DNA of 24,169 nucleotides from Mesostigma viride (GCA_009746045.1 RPFO01000254.1:1-24169); one strand, 5' to 3'; shown: positions 10,364-17,937, counted from the first letter of the stretch. Notes: generated from the sequence alone by a model not told the origin. A program made the numbers and translations.

Positions 10364-10791
10364 GGGTCAATGTCATCATAGGTGGCCCCTAGCTTCATGA
10401 ATACCTCCTGTGCAGACAGCCTAAAAATTTTTGGAGCTGACTGCAACCCTTCAACCCCCAGGTTTGGCCTCAACAAGGGTTGAACAATATCCCTGTGCCA
10501 CACCTTAGGAGTATTCACCACGTATACCTGACCTCTCCAGACCTGCTGTGCTATGGCAGGGTCCCCCTTTAGAAAGGCTCTTTTGATATCTGTGGCTTTA
10601 CACACATAATCCTTCCCTGTATTAAGCTGATGCAAAAACAAGGAAAGCAACACCTTGAGAGACGTTTGCTGAATACCAGGAGTATAAAGCTCAGCCTCTG
10701 TCAGCTCTGTAGAGCCCCTGAACTCAGTAACACATGGCCTAGCATGGAAAATGGGTGGTCCCCCATCAGCCTGAGGTTTATGCTTGCACAC
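10330..10791 (-). CDS. pol: Pol: reverse transcriptase, N-terminal half
   Basis: Copia-family RT. The frame has no ATG at its start (GTG at 10791) and is open a few codons further up to about 10835, overlapping the end of the protease frame. LYTPGIQQTSLKVLLSLFLH precedes KATDIKRAFLKGDPA, which is RT motif A with the first catalytic Asp, then VYVVNTP. GLQSAPKIFRLSAQEVF corresponds to the conserved YGLKQAP-type fingers/palm segment, and DDIDPC to the strand before motif C. The frame then drifts into a short foreign tail and stops at 10330. The protein continues in the frame starting at 10363. A missing base near 10347-10360 accounts for the break. Confidence 0.85.
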   Translation of the reverse strand: MCKHKPQADGGPPIFHARPCVTEFRGSTELTEAELYTPGIQQTSLKVLLSLFLHQLNTGKDYVCKATDIKRAFLKGDPAIAQQVWRGQVYVVNTPKVWHRDIVQPLLRPNLGVEGLQSAPKIFRLSAQEVFMKLGATYDDIDPCCLSSHTLME

Positions 10792-10802
10792 AAACTTTAA
10801 CC

Positions 10803-12650
10803 TTAGCTTCTTGGCCCAGCTGGCATAGCATCAAGAGGAGTCACAGGTGGTGTGTGTGTGGGACTACGTGCATCTGGAACAACCCACTCCTCCCTGGCTT
10901 TGGTAAAAGCCTCAAGCCACTTAAGAAACCCAATCTGCGTCTGGCAGTCCCGTACAATATCATCATAGGACAGGGGAGACATGGATGCAACATCCCATCT
11001 ACCAAGCCCAAACGCTGAAGGGTGTAGCTTTTGAGAGTGTATGAGGTCCTCCACACACGGTTCCTGACCTGGGAGGTACTTGGGCTTAACTGCATTGATG
11101 GCAGCATCCAACCCAGTGCTAATCTGGCTCAAAGGGATTTTAAAATGATCTAGAGGCACCTGTCCTACCCCTGCCACACTCAACCTCCCAGCTGAGATGA
11201 CAACACCAGGGTAAGATACAAAAGGTTCCCCTAACAGGGCATTCCCTGAGTAGCCCTCAACCACCTGAAATGGAGTGGGCATACCCAAGATTTGAATGCT
11301 CACCTGACCTTTGACCTGCATTTTGGTTTTGCCTGAAAAATCTGACACTCTAGCCCATGGTGAGGCCTTCATTTTCAGACCAGATACAGCTTCTGCACTG
11401 ATGATACTCACCTGTGCTTGGGTGTCTACAGCCAAAATACTAGGATCTTGACCTGCATCCCCTACAGCATTGACCTGTGCTGTACCTGTTGCCACAACTG
11501 CTTTAGTGTTGTGTGCCTTGTGCAAGGCCTTAAGAATCTCAGCAAATGACTTCCTGGGAACGACAGGATCTGCTCTATTTTGTGACTCCTCCAGGTGTGA
11601 GGGAGGTGCTACCTGCTGCTCACCCTGTGCACCGTCCTCCTGCCCAGGTGGACTATTGGGTTGTAGTGGGGCTGCACTACTGAGGAACACAGGAGCTTCT
11701 ACTGTGGTACTAGTGCTTGCATCAATGACGTCCTTAGCCAATTCATTGGGTGAGATCAATCCACCAGACTCCTGCTCTGAATCCATGTCCAAGAATTCTA
11801 CCCCTGACACGTCTGCCAGTGGTGGGTAATAAAGCTTGAGTCTATGCTTGCTGACCACACGCTCTCTGTCATGTTGTATAGTGACTGCAGTCCCTTCTTC
11901 ATGAATTTTGGTGACTACAGCTGGACCGTGCCATCTGGCAGAGTGTGCTCTTCCTCTGTCACCCTCTCTGAAAAACAACACATGGTCCCCCACTTCAAAC
12001 ACAGGCCTGGCATTATTTTTGTCTTTCTTTGCCAGCAACTTGGCTAAGTGCTGCCTTTGTGTGTTGTAGTGAGTGTGTACCTCTGAAGCATAGCTGCCTG
12101 ACTGAAGGCCAGTTGGGGTGATTTCCCCAAAAGGTGAGGACATTATTGGTTTGGCGTTTAGCTGGGTAGTCACCCCTGCTGCCCAAGATGCCCTGTCAGC
12201 ATAGCTACCAGAGTCAGCCAACCTGGATGGCATTTTTCTTATCACATCCCTGATGGCTCTCATGGTACGTTCTACCAACCCCTGACGTTCATGATCTTGA
12301 GCCCCAGACACTTCTATCTTGGGCAGGTCATTCCTGTCCTGGATGCAGAGAAACTGCTGATCCAGCATTACTTTTTCAATGGGGTGAAAACGTGCCAAGG
12401 CTATCTGTAAAGCTCTGTGCAGCTGCTCTTTATCCATCCCAGGCAGGGGCTCCACTACCACAAACCTTGACCAGGCATCCTTTATGACTAGGTAGTATAC
12501 CGTGTCCTTCACCACGTGTATAACATCCCCAACCAGTTTGCCTCTAGCCAGTGGTGGTGTGGCCACATGCCATTTTCTGGGCTTAGTGTCCATCTTCCCA
12601 GTAAAAGTCCTAAATTTAGGACCAAGTGGAATTAAAAAATAAATATGCAA
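10803..12650 (-). CDS. pol: Pol: integrase core and GPY/F-like tail followed by aspartic protease
   Basis: 615 open codons. The first about 15 belong to the inserted DNA. Integrase core: DVIHV (D42), MLDQQF (D97) and GLVERTMRAI (E127), a DDE triad with a slightly short D-E spacing, then WAAGVTTQLNA and SPFGE (12141-12539). Residues 216-275 (VGDHVLFF, WHGPAVVTKI, KHRLKLY) form a GPY/F-like SH3 module typical of Ty3/retroviral integrases. After a 120-residue Ser/Pro/Glu linker comes a retropepsin-like domain at residues about 396-498 (11157-11465): ILAVDTQAQVSIIS for the active-site loop and NALLGEPFV for the second ALLG strand. The loop reads D-T-Q where D-T/S-G is usual. About 110 further residues have no match I recognise. 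The stop at 10803 is followed at once by RT in the -1 frame. I see no other protease in the element. Confidence 0.82.
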   Translation of the reverse strand: MHIYFLIPLGPKFRTFTGKMDTKPRKWHVATPPLARGKLVGDVIHVVKDTVYYLVIKDAWSRFVVVEPLPGMDKEQLHRALQIALARFHPIEKVMLDQQFLCIQDRNDLPKIEVSGAQDHERQGLVERTMRAIRDVIRKMPSRLADSGSYADRASWAAGVTTQLNAKPIMSSPFGEITPTGLQSGSYASEVHTHYNTQRQHLAKLLAKKDKNNARPVFEVGDHVLFFREGDRGRAHSARWHGPAVVTKIHEEGTAVTIQHDRERVVSKHRLKLYYPPLADVSGVEFLDMDSEQESGGLISPNELAKDVIDASTSTTVEAPVFLSSAAPLQPNSPPGQEDGAQGEQQVAPPSHLEESQNRADPVVPRKSFAEILKALHKAHNTKAVVATGTAQVNAVGDAGQDPSILAVDTQAQVSIISAEAVSGLKMKASPWARVSDFSGKTKMQVKGQVSIQILGMPTPFQVVEGYSGNALLGEPFVSYPGVVISAGRLSVAGVGQVPLDHFKIPLSQISTGLDAAINAVKPKYLPGQEPCVEDLIHSQKLHPSAFGLGRWDVASMSPLSYDDIVRDCQTQIGFLKWLEAFTKAREEWVVPDARSPTHTPPVTPLDAMPAGPRS

Positions 12651-14342
12651 ACATTAAAATTTGACCCTGGCATTCGTGCCCATGACAGATAACACACTTT
12701 TTTAGTTTCTATCAAAAACCTGGGGTCAAATAATTACATTTAGTGCATGAATGGGCCCTGCCACCTGCCAGACCTCAAAGCGCGAATTTGGCCAAAATGT
12801 GGGTTTTAGGACCATTAGGACCAATTATTGTCAACGCATGACCATGCTATCCACACGGTCCCTTGAGCATCTTACAAGCGCTAGGGGACCCTACGAGGCC
12901 TTGGGATGGCGGGGCAGCGTATAACAAGGCCATACCCTGCTGTGGCTGCCTCTATATATACGCGTGATTAACGGTGTCACAGATGGTGCAGGTAATGCAA
13001 TATAGGGTTGCATGGTTGCTGAGGTTGCCCGGCTTGAACATGGCCCACCCCTTGCGGTAAACTTTCTCTAAGCATATGCCAAACCTTCTTTGACATCACG
13101 GACATGCTGGCCACCACCCAGCGATGAAAAAACATTGCATTTGCATTGCAACTAACACATGAATGCAGCCAAATCAAGTTACAAAACAACGTTGTGCTAA
13201 CATGCAACGCTTTGTGAGCGAATTCAGGGTGCATGTAACACGTAAACCATACTGTATATACTGTCTGAGAACACCCTGAACGACTGCAGGCCATAGGACC
13301 ATGGTTTATAACTAACACATGAGTAAAACTGCTCTTACGCATGTGTGTTTTAGCTGCAGCGGACGACGAAGATAGAGACGTAAAAAAATGTATGACGTAA
13401 ACCAACTATGTGTGACAGTTATGTGCACAGAGAGCGTCCCCTCTTTTTAGGCATAGCTGGCTGACTCAAAACACCACGACAGCGTTGCCAGTTACACTCA
13501 TGATCTAGGACAACCCGGCACTTACCTGCTACTTACGTCGCCTCATTCCAGATGGTCGCAAAAAAGTCGCTGAAATCCGCAGCGAGGTCAGCTTTCCGAG
13601 AGCTGAGCGCACCAAAGCTGGCCAACCGGTTCGACAATGATATAAACCACGCTTGTGCTGCGTTCTAGGTCCAAGAAATACCGAAAGTGAAGACCTATAA
13701 GGTGCGCTCGCTGCCCAGCCTGAACGTCCCTAAAACATGGTCGACAATGGAAATCGGGCAAGAATATCACGGCCCAGGCGCTCCCATGTCAAATACTCCG
13801 TTTCTAAACTCCAGACTATAATAAAAATCGTCCACAAAAATTTCCTGGCTTGATTCGCACCACCATTGCTAATACACTAACATGTTTGTGCCAAAATCGA
13901 CCCTCCGCGAGCAGGCGATCTGCGACCCATTTGTGTTGTGCCGCTGTGATACAGCGCTACACATAAAAACTTGCGCAGAAAATATTCACAGCCTTTAAGC
14001 ATAACTAACAACCTTTCGTTTTTGCTACTGGGCGCCCGAAATGATAAACGCACGTGAAAACGCCGGCCACGATTGTCAGGTCGCCATATCCACCTCACTT
14101 CATTCCCGCACCCACTTTTTCGCTCCAAAATCGGTTATATTTTTGGTCGAGGTACCTACTTTCCCGCCATTATACCCGGTACCCGGGTACGGAATCCGGG
14201 TACCATGTGCCGGTACCACGGGTCGGGTACATCATGCCGGGTACGGTCCACATGGGGTACGGTCCATATAGTGAACCCCCCCCGGTACCTCGGTTATAGT
14301 GACCACTAGGACGATTTAGGACAAAGTCCTAAATTTAGGACC
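12604..14342. mobile_element. 1.7-kb insertion inside the integrase, class unknown
   Basis: The integrase HHCC module and its catalytic core, normally adjacent, are separated here by 1.7 kb. An exact 20-bp direct repeat, AAAGTCCTAAATTTAGGACC, lies at 12604-12623 and 14323-14342. Excising one copy plus the intervening DNA removes 1,719 bp, a multiple of three. The repeat holds the 18-bp perfect palindrome GGTCCTAAATTTAGGACC (one base contributed by the flank at one end), so direct and inverted termini cannot be told apart. Further TTTAGGAC and TAGGACC motifs lie near both ends (14304-14322, 12807-12822). No transposase, RT or poly-A tail is visible; the 142-codon open frame at 12977-13405 resembles nothing I know. 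A retroposon with a long target duplication, a terminal-inverted-repeat element or an intron are all conceivable. Confidence 0.65.
14149..14289. repeat. Cluster of nine GGTAC motifs
   Basis: Within 140 bp the sequence GGTAC occurs nine times, mostly as CCGGTACC, CGGGTACGG or GGGTACC. This makes a dense field of short palindromes near the right end of the insertion. Spacing is irregular (about 10-20 bp), so it is not a clean tandem repeat. Such subterminal motif clusters are often protein-binding sites in DNA transposons; that reading is an inference. Confidence 0.6.
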
Positions 14343-14803
14343 GTGGGATGATTAACATTAGGAGCATATAGCTGACATTGCTCACAGTGTTTACGTACGT
14401 GCCTGCACATCTGTTCCAGATCATGGCCTTGTATTTTATTGGCTAGCCTTTCAGCCACAGCCTCATGGCCCATAACCTTGTGCAGTTGCTCTGCTAGAGC
14501 ACCATACGTGATTACCTTTTCTGCTGCTGCACTAAGGGAGGCTATGGTTGGGTCACGCATCATGTGTGACAGTGTCATGTCATATGCCACTTCCCAATCC
14601 ACATCATCACACTCAGGCAACACTTGGCAGACAGAAGGTAACAGGAAACCATTTGTGAAAAATGGTGAGGGTAGCTTACAGGTGTCACCCTGGTCTGCCG
14701 CCCCGCGCGGTTGTAGCGCCCTGGCGTTGTCTTGTTGTGCCGGGGTGCCGTGCAGCGCGCTCCTGCTGCAATGGGGTGACGTGTTTTCCAGCATCCAGGA
14801 CAA
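14306..14803 (-). CDS. pol: Integrase N-terminal HHCC zinc-binding region
   Basis: The open frame from 14803; only about the last 130 codons look meaningful. LHKVMGH, then 26 residues, then CEQCQ gives H-X4-H-X26-C-X2-C (residues 108, 113, 140, 143; about 14375-14482), the zinc-binding fold at the front of LTR-element integrases. The spacing and the RHVRKHCEQCQ ending look more like Ty3/retroviral H2C2 modules than the copia pre-integrase motif. No room exists for a protease between the zinc knuckles and this module. The frame is cut off by the insertion beginning at 14342, ending in a few foreign residues. Confidence 0.75.
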   Translation of the reverse strand: MSWMLENTSPHCSRSALHGTPAQQDNARALQPRGAADQGDTCKLPSPFFTNGFLLPSVCQVLPECDDVDWEVAYDMTLSHMMRDPTIASLSAAAEKVITYGALAEQLHKVMGHEAVAERLANKIQGHDLEQMCRHVRKHCEQCQLYAPNVNHPTVLNLGLCPKSS

Positions 14804-14907
14804 ACATCAACGTCAGAACCATAGTCGGGTTTGCCTTTCCAGCAGTCATCTTTTAGGTGCCCCTTACAAAGGCACCTGGTGCAATGCTTGGTGGGGTCAT
14901 GAGGCAA
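14575..14907 (-). CDS. gag: Gag nucleocapsid region with zinc knuckles
   Basis: The open frame begins with a TTG codon at 14907 and has no ATG of its own, so it must be reached from the upstream Gag frame. It contains CTRCLCKGHLKDDC, a classical CX2CX4HX4C zinc knuckle (about 14842-14883), followed by CPGCWKTRHPIAAGARC, a CX2CX4HX7C variant (about 14752-14802). CCHC knuckles bind the element's RNA in Gag nucleocapsid. The meaningful part probably ends near 14700, where the reading passes into the integrase frame; the last 40 codons to 14575 look out of frame. A -1 ribosomal frameshift separating Gag from Pol is possible here, but the same shift is seen at many other places in the element. Confidence 0.8.
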   Translation of the reverse strand: MPHDPTKHCTRCLCKGHLKDDCWKGKPDYGSDVDVCPGCWKTRHPIAAGARCTAPRHNKTTPGRYNRAGRQTRVTPVSYPHHFSQMVSCYLLSAKCCLSVMMWIGKWHMT

Positions 14908-14979
14908 CCTCTTGTCCCCCCTGCTGGCTTAGCACCCCCTGGCTTGCTGGCTCCCCCTCTTTGTTTTCTGTTTTTATTG

Positions 14980-15741
14980 TTATTGTTCTTTCCCCCCCCT
15001 TGTTTCCACCTCCCCCACTTTTGTTGTTTTTGTTTTTATCCCCCCCATTACCGCCTTTACCTGGGCTACCAGCGACTGCATCTGCTTCTTGGAGAGCCCC
15101 GTACCTGAGGCTTCCTCCCCTTTTACCTGCTTCACCTTTCCTTCCTTGGCTGCAGCAGCAAACGGCTCTAGGCATTGCTGCACATAGGCCATTGCCTTCC
15201 TAAAGTCCTCCCACTTATCCTTTAGACCTGCCAGGATTACTGACAGGGTGGTGGGGTCCAGTTCTGCCTTTTGTAGCCATAGGTGTACTAGGTACTTGGC
15301 ATTGAGCTTCTTCAGCTCCTCATCTCCCTCTATGTACATGACATATTTTTTGTTGTCACTCACATAGTCACGCTTATTGACCTTATAGGCCTCTATCCAC
15401 TGGAAGCCCTTAAGCACTTCTAAGTGCTCCCCCGTGGTAACAAGTGCCCTAAGATCAACCATGAACTGCGCCCACAACACATTTTCTGCCACGTCTACCC
15501 CGCTGCTGGCACGCTTTTGGTACAATTGTACCAACTGCTGGATAGGCTTGGCAGATTGATGGATGGGTGTGGACGCACGTAGAGAGGCAAACCAATCACG
15601 GACATTGTCGCTAGCATATGCATGTGACAACTTAAACAACCACTCCCTAGCTTCGTCCTGGGTGTGGCCCTCTGGCAAACCCGGAAACACTAGCTTGTCC
15701 TCTTTCTTTTTTGGATCAAACCTGGGCCTATTCAAGGCCAT
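14980..15741 (-). CDS. gag: Gag capsid-like region
   Basis: Begins with ATG at 15741 (MALNRPRFDPKKKE), overlapping the end of the preceding frame, but the same frame is open upstream to about 15930 and probably continues from it. About 200 residues of mixed alpha-helical character (for example QDEAREWLFKLSHAYASDNV and KWEDFRKAMAYVQQCLEPF) occupy the place and size of an LTR-element capsid. Its terminal 30 residues are Lys/Thr/Gly-rich and read poorly. The frame changes by one base at a G7 run (minus strand; 15040-15046), again at a G8 run (14992-14999) and again at a G6 run (14916-14921). With these shifts the sequence runs as a Gly/Asn/Lys-rich linker into the zinc knuckles. Function is inferred from position and composition. 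Confidence 0.7.
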   Translation of the reverse strand: MALNRPRFDPKKKEDKLVFPGLPEGHTQDEAREWLFKLSHAYASDNVRDWFASLRASTPIHQSAKPIQQLVQLYQKRASSGVDVAENVLWAQFMVDLRALVTTGEHLEVLKGFQWIEAYKVNKRDYVSDNKKYVMYIEGDEELKKLNAKYLVHLWLQKAELDPTTLSVILAGLKDKWEDFRKAMAYVQQCLEPFAAAAKEGKVKQVKGEEASGTGLSKKQMQSLVAQVKAVMGGIKTKTTKVGEVETRGGKEQ

Positions 15742-17450
15742 ATTGGAGGTTGTGGTCGTTCCTGCTGGTTGTGGCTGCTGCTGCTGCTGCTGTTGTTGTT
15801 GCTGCTGCTGCTGCCGCTCCCCGCCCTCGTGCCGTGTTGGTGCAGACTCCTGGGTGCCGTGTCCACCCCCGCCCTGGTTGCCCCCCCTCTTCCCGTCATC
15901 CTCCCCCTCGTCCCTCTCGTCCCTCCTGCGTTTTTGCTGTGGCTGGCACGCCTCCCCGGTGCCCTTCGTTTTGCTGGCTTCAGCGAGGCCACCAGCCTCG
16001 CCACCGTGTCTGCTAGGCGGCCATGCTCGCCCGGGGTGAGCTCCCGCCCCTCGTCCAGCATCTGCTGGGCCAGTTGGAGTTGCCTCCGGATGTCTTCCCG
16101 GTGCGACAAGGTCGCTGGACCGGGTTCGCCCCGGTGCGTCACCCTGGTCCTGGCCGCTGTGCCATCTCGGTTTGAGATGGTATGCGTTGGCTGAGACAAA
16201 AAATGGTAAAGCTGCTCAGTAGAAATGCGTTCATCCGGCATCAAACCAAATTCAGCTCTTACCGCCTCCCCCATGCATCCCCTCACAGCAGCCTTCTTGA
16301 TATTCTTCGACATACGGCGTCGCTGCTTCAACATACGCCTCTCCAGGCGTCCTACGCTTTCCTCCCAGGCTGCCAGCTTCCTGCGGTACCGATCCTCAGC
16401 CTCCCGGCGAGCCGGCCCCTGCAAAGGTGCTATCTCCGCGACCTTCCGGTACTTCCAGCTCTTCAGGTCGCGGTGAAGACGCTCACACCTCACCTTGGTG
16501 TGAGCCATCTTCACCCGAATTCTGGCCGCGAGCGCCTCCGCCCTGTCACGCTCCTGCTGCTCACGCAGCTTCCTCTGCGCGATCACGTTCCGCCTCCGCT
16601 GCTTCTTCTCCCGTTCAGCCTTGAAGGCCGCGAGCCTCCTCTGCGCCTCCTTCTCTCGCGCCTGCATAGCCGGCGTCATCTCCACCAGGTCGTCCGCTTC
16701 GGACGCCGACGGACCCGTCAAAGAAAACTCCGACTCCTGCAGTATCCCATCAATCTCCCTCGGGATCGTTGCCGACCGTCGAAGGCGCTGGAAACAGGCC
16801 AGGTCCGCCCTCCTCACCACGTCATAGGTCGGAGACTCTGACCTCGGCGACGCTGACCTCCTCATCAATGCCGCGCGGACCTGAGCAGCATCCTCCATTT
16901 GTTGTGCGCGCTCACGTGCACGCACAGCCAACCTCCGCTCTTCCGCGGACTCCTGCTCCTGCAGGCTCTGCGCCATTGCAGCATCCGCTGCCACCTGTGC
17001 ACTGCGCGCCTCGTCAGCCGACGATGGCTGCAGGCCGAATAAACCCAGCGAGCTGGTTTCCGACACGCTGTCGGACTCACCACTCTCCTGCTCATCTGAC
17101 CCGGAAGGCCCCGCCCCCTCACCGCGTGGTGCATATGGTGGTCCCCTCGGACGCACCACCGGGGTCGACCCTCGCACCCTACGCATCAGGGGCACGCGCA
17201 CCACGACGTTCTCCACAACGTCACGGTACGTTGGGTCCGCTGCCTCCATGGCCACATCATCAGGATGCATGGGATCCTGAGCATCCCGGTTCCGGTACTC
17301 CTGACGCATACTCTCCAGGATCGAGTCCGACGTTCCCGAGTCATCGGACATCGGGGACGACGAAGACTGGTACCTCGTCACCGACGGCGACTCCTCCTCC
17401 GAGGAAGTCGCGCCCATAAGGGCCTTTCCCTTGTTGTTCTTGGGAGCCAT
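15732..17450 (-). CDS. gag: Gag N-terminal region (acidic/Ser-rich head and coiled coil)
   Basis: First open frame after the 5' LTR. The frame is open to 17510, but the first ATG is at 17450 (MAPKNNKGKA), taken as the start. Residues 1-240 are rich in Ser, Glu, Asp and Pro (SSEEESPS, GSDEQESGESDSVSE). Residues about 160-200 and 260-390 are strongly charged, Arg/Lys/Glu/Gln-rich and heptad-like (for example REKEAQRRLAAFKAEREKKQ), which predicts a long coiled coil. The frame formally stops at 15732. Reading past the A5 run (minus strand) at 15931-15935 with a one-base shift instead leads smoothly through a charged, Gly-rich stretch and a Gln-rich tract (CAG/CAA repeats, about 15770-15815) into the capsid-like frame below. 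I therefore infer one large Gag of roughly 900 residues. No known domain is recognised in this part, which is an unusually long N-terminal addition for a copia-type Gag. Confidence 0.7.
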   Translation of the reverse strand: MAPKNNKGKALMGATSSEEESPSVTRYQSSSSPMSDDSGTSDSILESMRQEYRNRDAQDPMHPDDVAMEAADPTYRDVVENVVVRVPLMRRVRGSTPVVRPRGPPYAPRGEGAGPSGSDEQESGESDSVSETSSLGLFGLQPSSADEARSAQVAADAAMAQSLQEQESAEERRLAVRARERAQQMEDAAQVRAALMRRSASPRSESPTYDVVRRADLACFQRLRRSATIPREIDGILQESEFSLTGPSASEADDLVEMTPAMQAREKEAQRRLAAFKAEREKKQRRRNVIAQRKLREQQERDRAEALAARIRVKMAHTKVRCERLHRDLKSWKYRKVAEIAPLQGPARREAEDRYRRKLAAWEESVGRLERRMLKQRRRMSKNIKKAAVRGCMGEAVRAEFGLMPDERISTEQLYHFLSQPTHTISNRDGTAARTRVTHRGEPGPATLSHREDIRRQLQLAQQMLDEGRELTPGEHGRLADTVARLVASLKPAKRRAPGRRASHSKNAGGTRGTRGRMTGRGGATRAGVDTAPRSLHQHGTRAGSGSSSSNNNSSSSSSHNQQERPQPPIWP

Positions 17451-17553
17451 TGGTTCAAAAGATGGGTAAAAAAATGGAAATGGGTGTTTTGCGAACTGAA
17501 CGTTTCGCACGCTCGTCGTTTTGTCGTGTATGTTTTTTGGAGTTTTTAATGCA
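17451..17553 (-). other. Leader between 5' LTR and Gag start; primer-binding site not recognised
   Basis: About 100 bp separate the LTR from the Gag ATG at 17450. Immediately inside the LTR the minus strand reads TGCATTAAAAACTCC. A conventional primer-binding site complementary to a tRNA 3' end would begin TGG. That base pattern is absent, so either an internal tRNA fragment or another priming mode is used, or the site has changed. Confidence 0.5.
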
Positions 17554-17932
17554 AGTTATGCAACACAAAGCTTGGAATGCTTGGGCACTGCCAAATGGCG
17601 TGTGTGTGCGTGAACGACGAGACACCTTGGCATTAGGATAATGTGGCACATATACTGCTGGCCAGCCGTCAACGATGGCTGGCCAGACTTTGCGTAAGTT
17701 AAACTAACTTACTGATCCTGGACGGACTAACCTATCAGTTACAACCTGATCTAGTCAGTCCTAACATGACAACTACAGTCCCGGTACTGAGGTACCGGCT
17801 CATCACATACTGAGTATAGCCACGTGTCCATGCCACGACTGTTCTAGTCCAGCACCGTCCCAGTACCCACTTGGGCGCCGGCGGTGCTGGCACGTGTCCA
17901 CTTAGGCTACAGGCGGGAGACTTAGACTAACT
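17554..17932 (-). repeat. 5' LTR of the retrotransposon (379 bp)
   Basis: On the minus strand this is the upstream, promoter-bearing LTR. Its boundaries are set by where identity with 8638-9016 stops: A versus T just outside on one side, G versus C on the other. Reading the minus strand, a TATATG motif within CAGTATATGTGCC is a possible TATA element. The hairpins described for the 3' LTR are present here too. Confidence 0.95.
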
Positions 17933-17937
17933 GTCGT
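17933..17937. repeat. Target-site duplication GTCGT, right
   Basis: Right partner of 8633-8637. It is followed by TACTCATGACAAATTG, which matches the sequence after GTCGT in the intact repeat unit at 18163 onward. Confidence 0.92.

Larger units (their letters stand above)
8638..17932 (-). mobile_element. LTR retrotransposon, Ty1/copia-type RT, unusual Gag-IN-PR-RT-RH order
   Basis: A complete-looking element of 9,295 bp. Two 379-bp direct LTRs (8638-9016 and 17554-17932) differ at only two positions and are flanked by GTCGT on both sides (8633-8637 and 17933-17937). All coding capacity is on the minus strand, so the 5' LTR is on the right. In transcription order it encodes a long Gag with zinc knuckles, an integrase zinc-binding part, a foreign insertion, the integrase core plus GPY/F-like tail, an aspartic protease, RT and RNase H. 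RT and RNase H are copia-type. The protease position is unlike the standard copia or Ty3 order. The near-identical LTRs imply a recent insertion. Several single-base frame breaks and the internal insertion mean this copy, as given, could not make an intact polyprotein. Confidence 0.93.

Noticed and set aside
10803-10838. Programmed -1 frameshift between protease and RT
   Set aside because: No heptamer slippery site followed by a clear pseudoknot is visible, and the same shift occurs at many other places, so a missing base is the simpler explanation.
12977-13405. 142-codon minus-strand frame as a gene of the nested insertion
   Set aside because: No conserved motif, biased Ser/His/Cys composition, and no homologous pattern I can recognise.
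12604-14342. Helitron, piggyBac or Tc1/mariner identity for the insertion inside integrase
   Set aside because: No CTRR end with hairpin at an A/T junction, no TTAA flanks, and no decisive TA duplication; the 20-bp repeat fits none of them clearly.
14439-15203. 254-codon plus-strand frame
   Set aside because: Antisense to capsid, zinc-knuckle and HHCC coding sequence, which have recognisable motifs; composition is Pro/Leu/Ser-rich by-product.
15563-17419. Plus-strand open frames with Leu-, Pro- or Cys-rich products opposite Gag
   Set aside because: They mirror the Gln-rich tract and GC-rich third positions of the real minus-strand Gag frame and have no motifs.
8638-17932. LTR boundaries of TG...CA type
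   Set aside because: Identity of the two LTRs, the GTCGT duplication and the restored repeat core all agree on AGTTA...TAACT; shifting to TG...CA breaks the target duplication.
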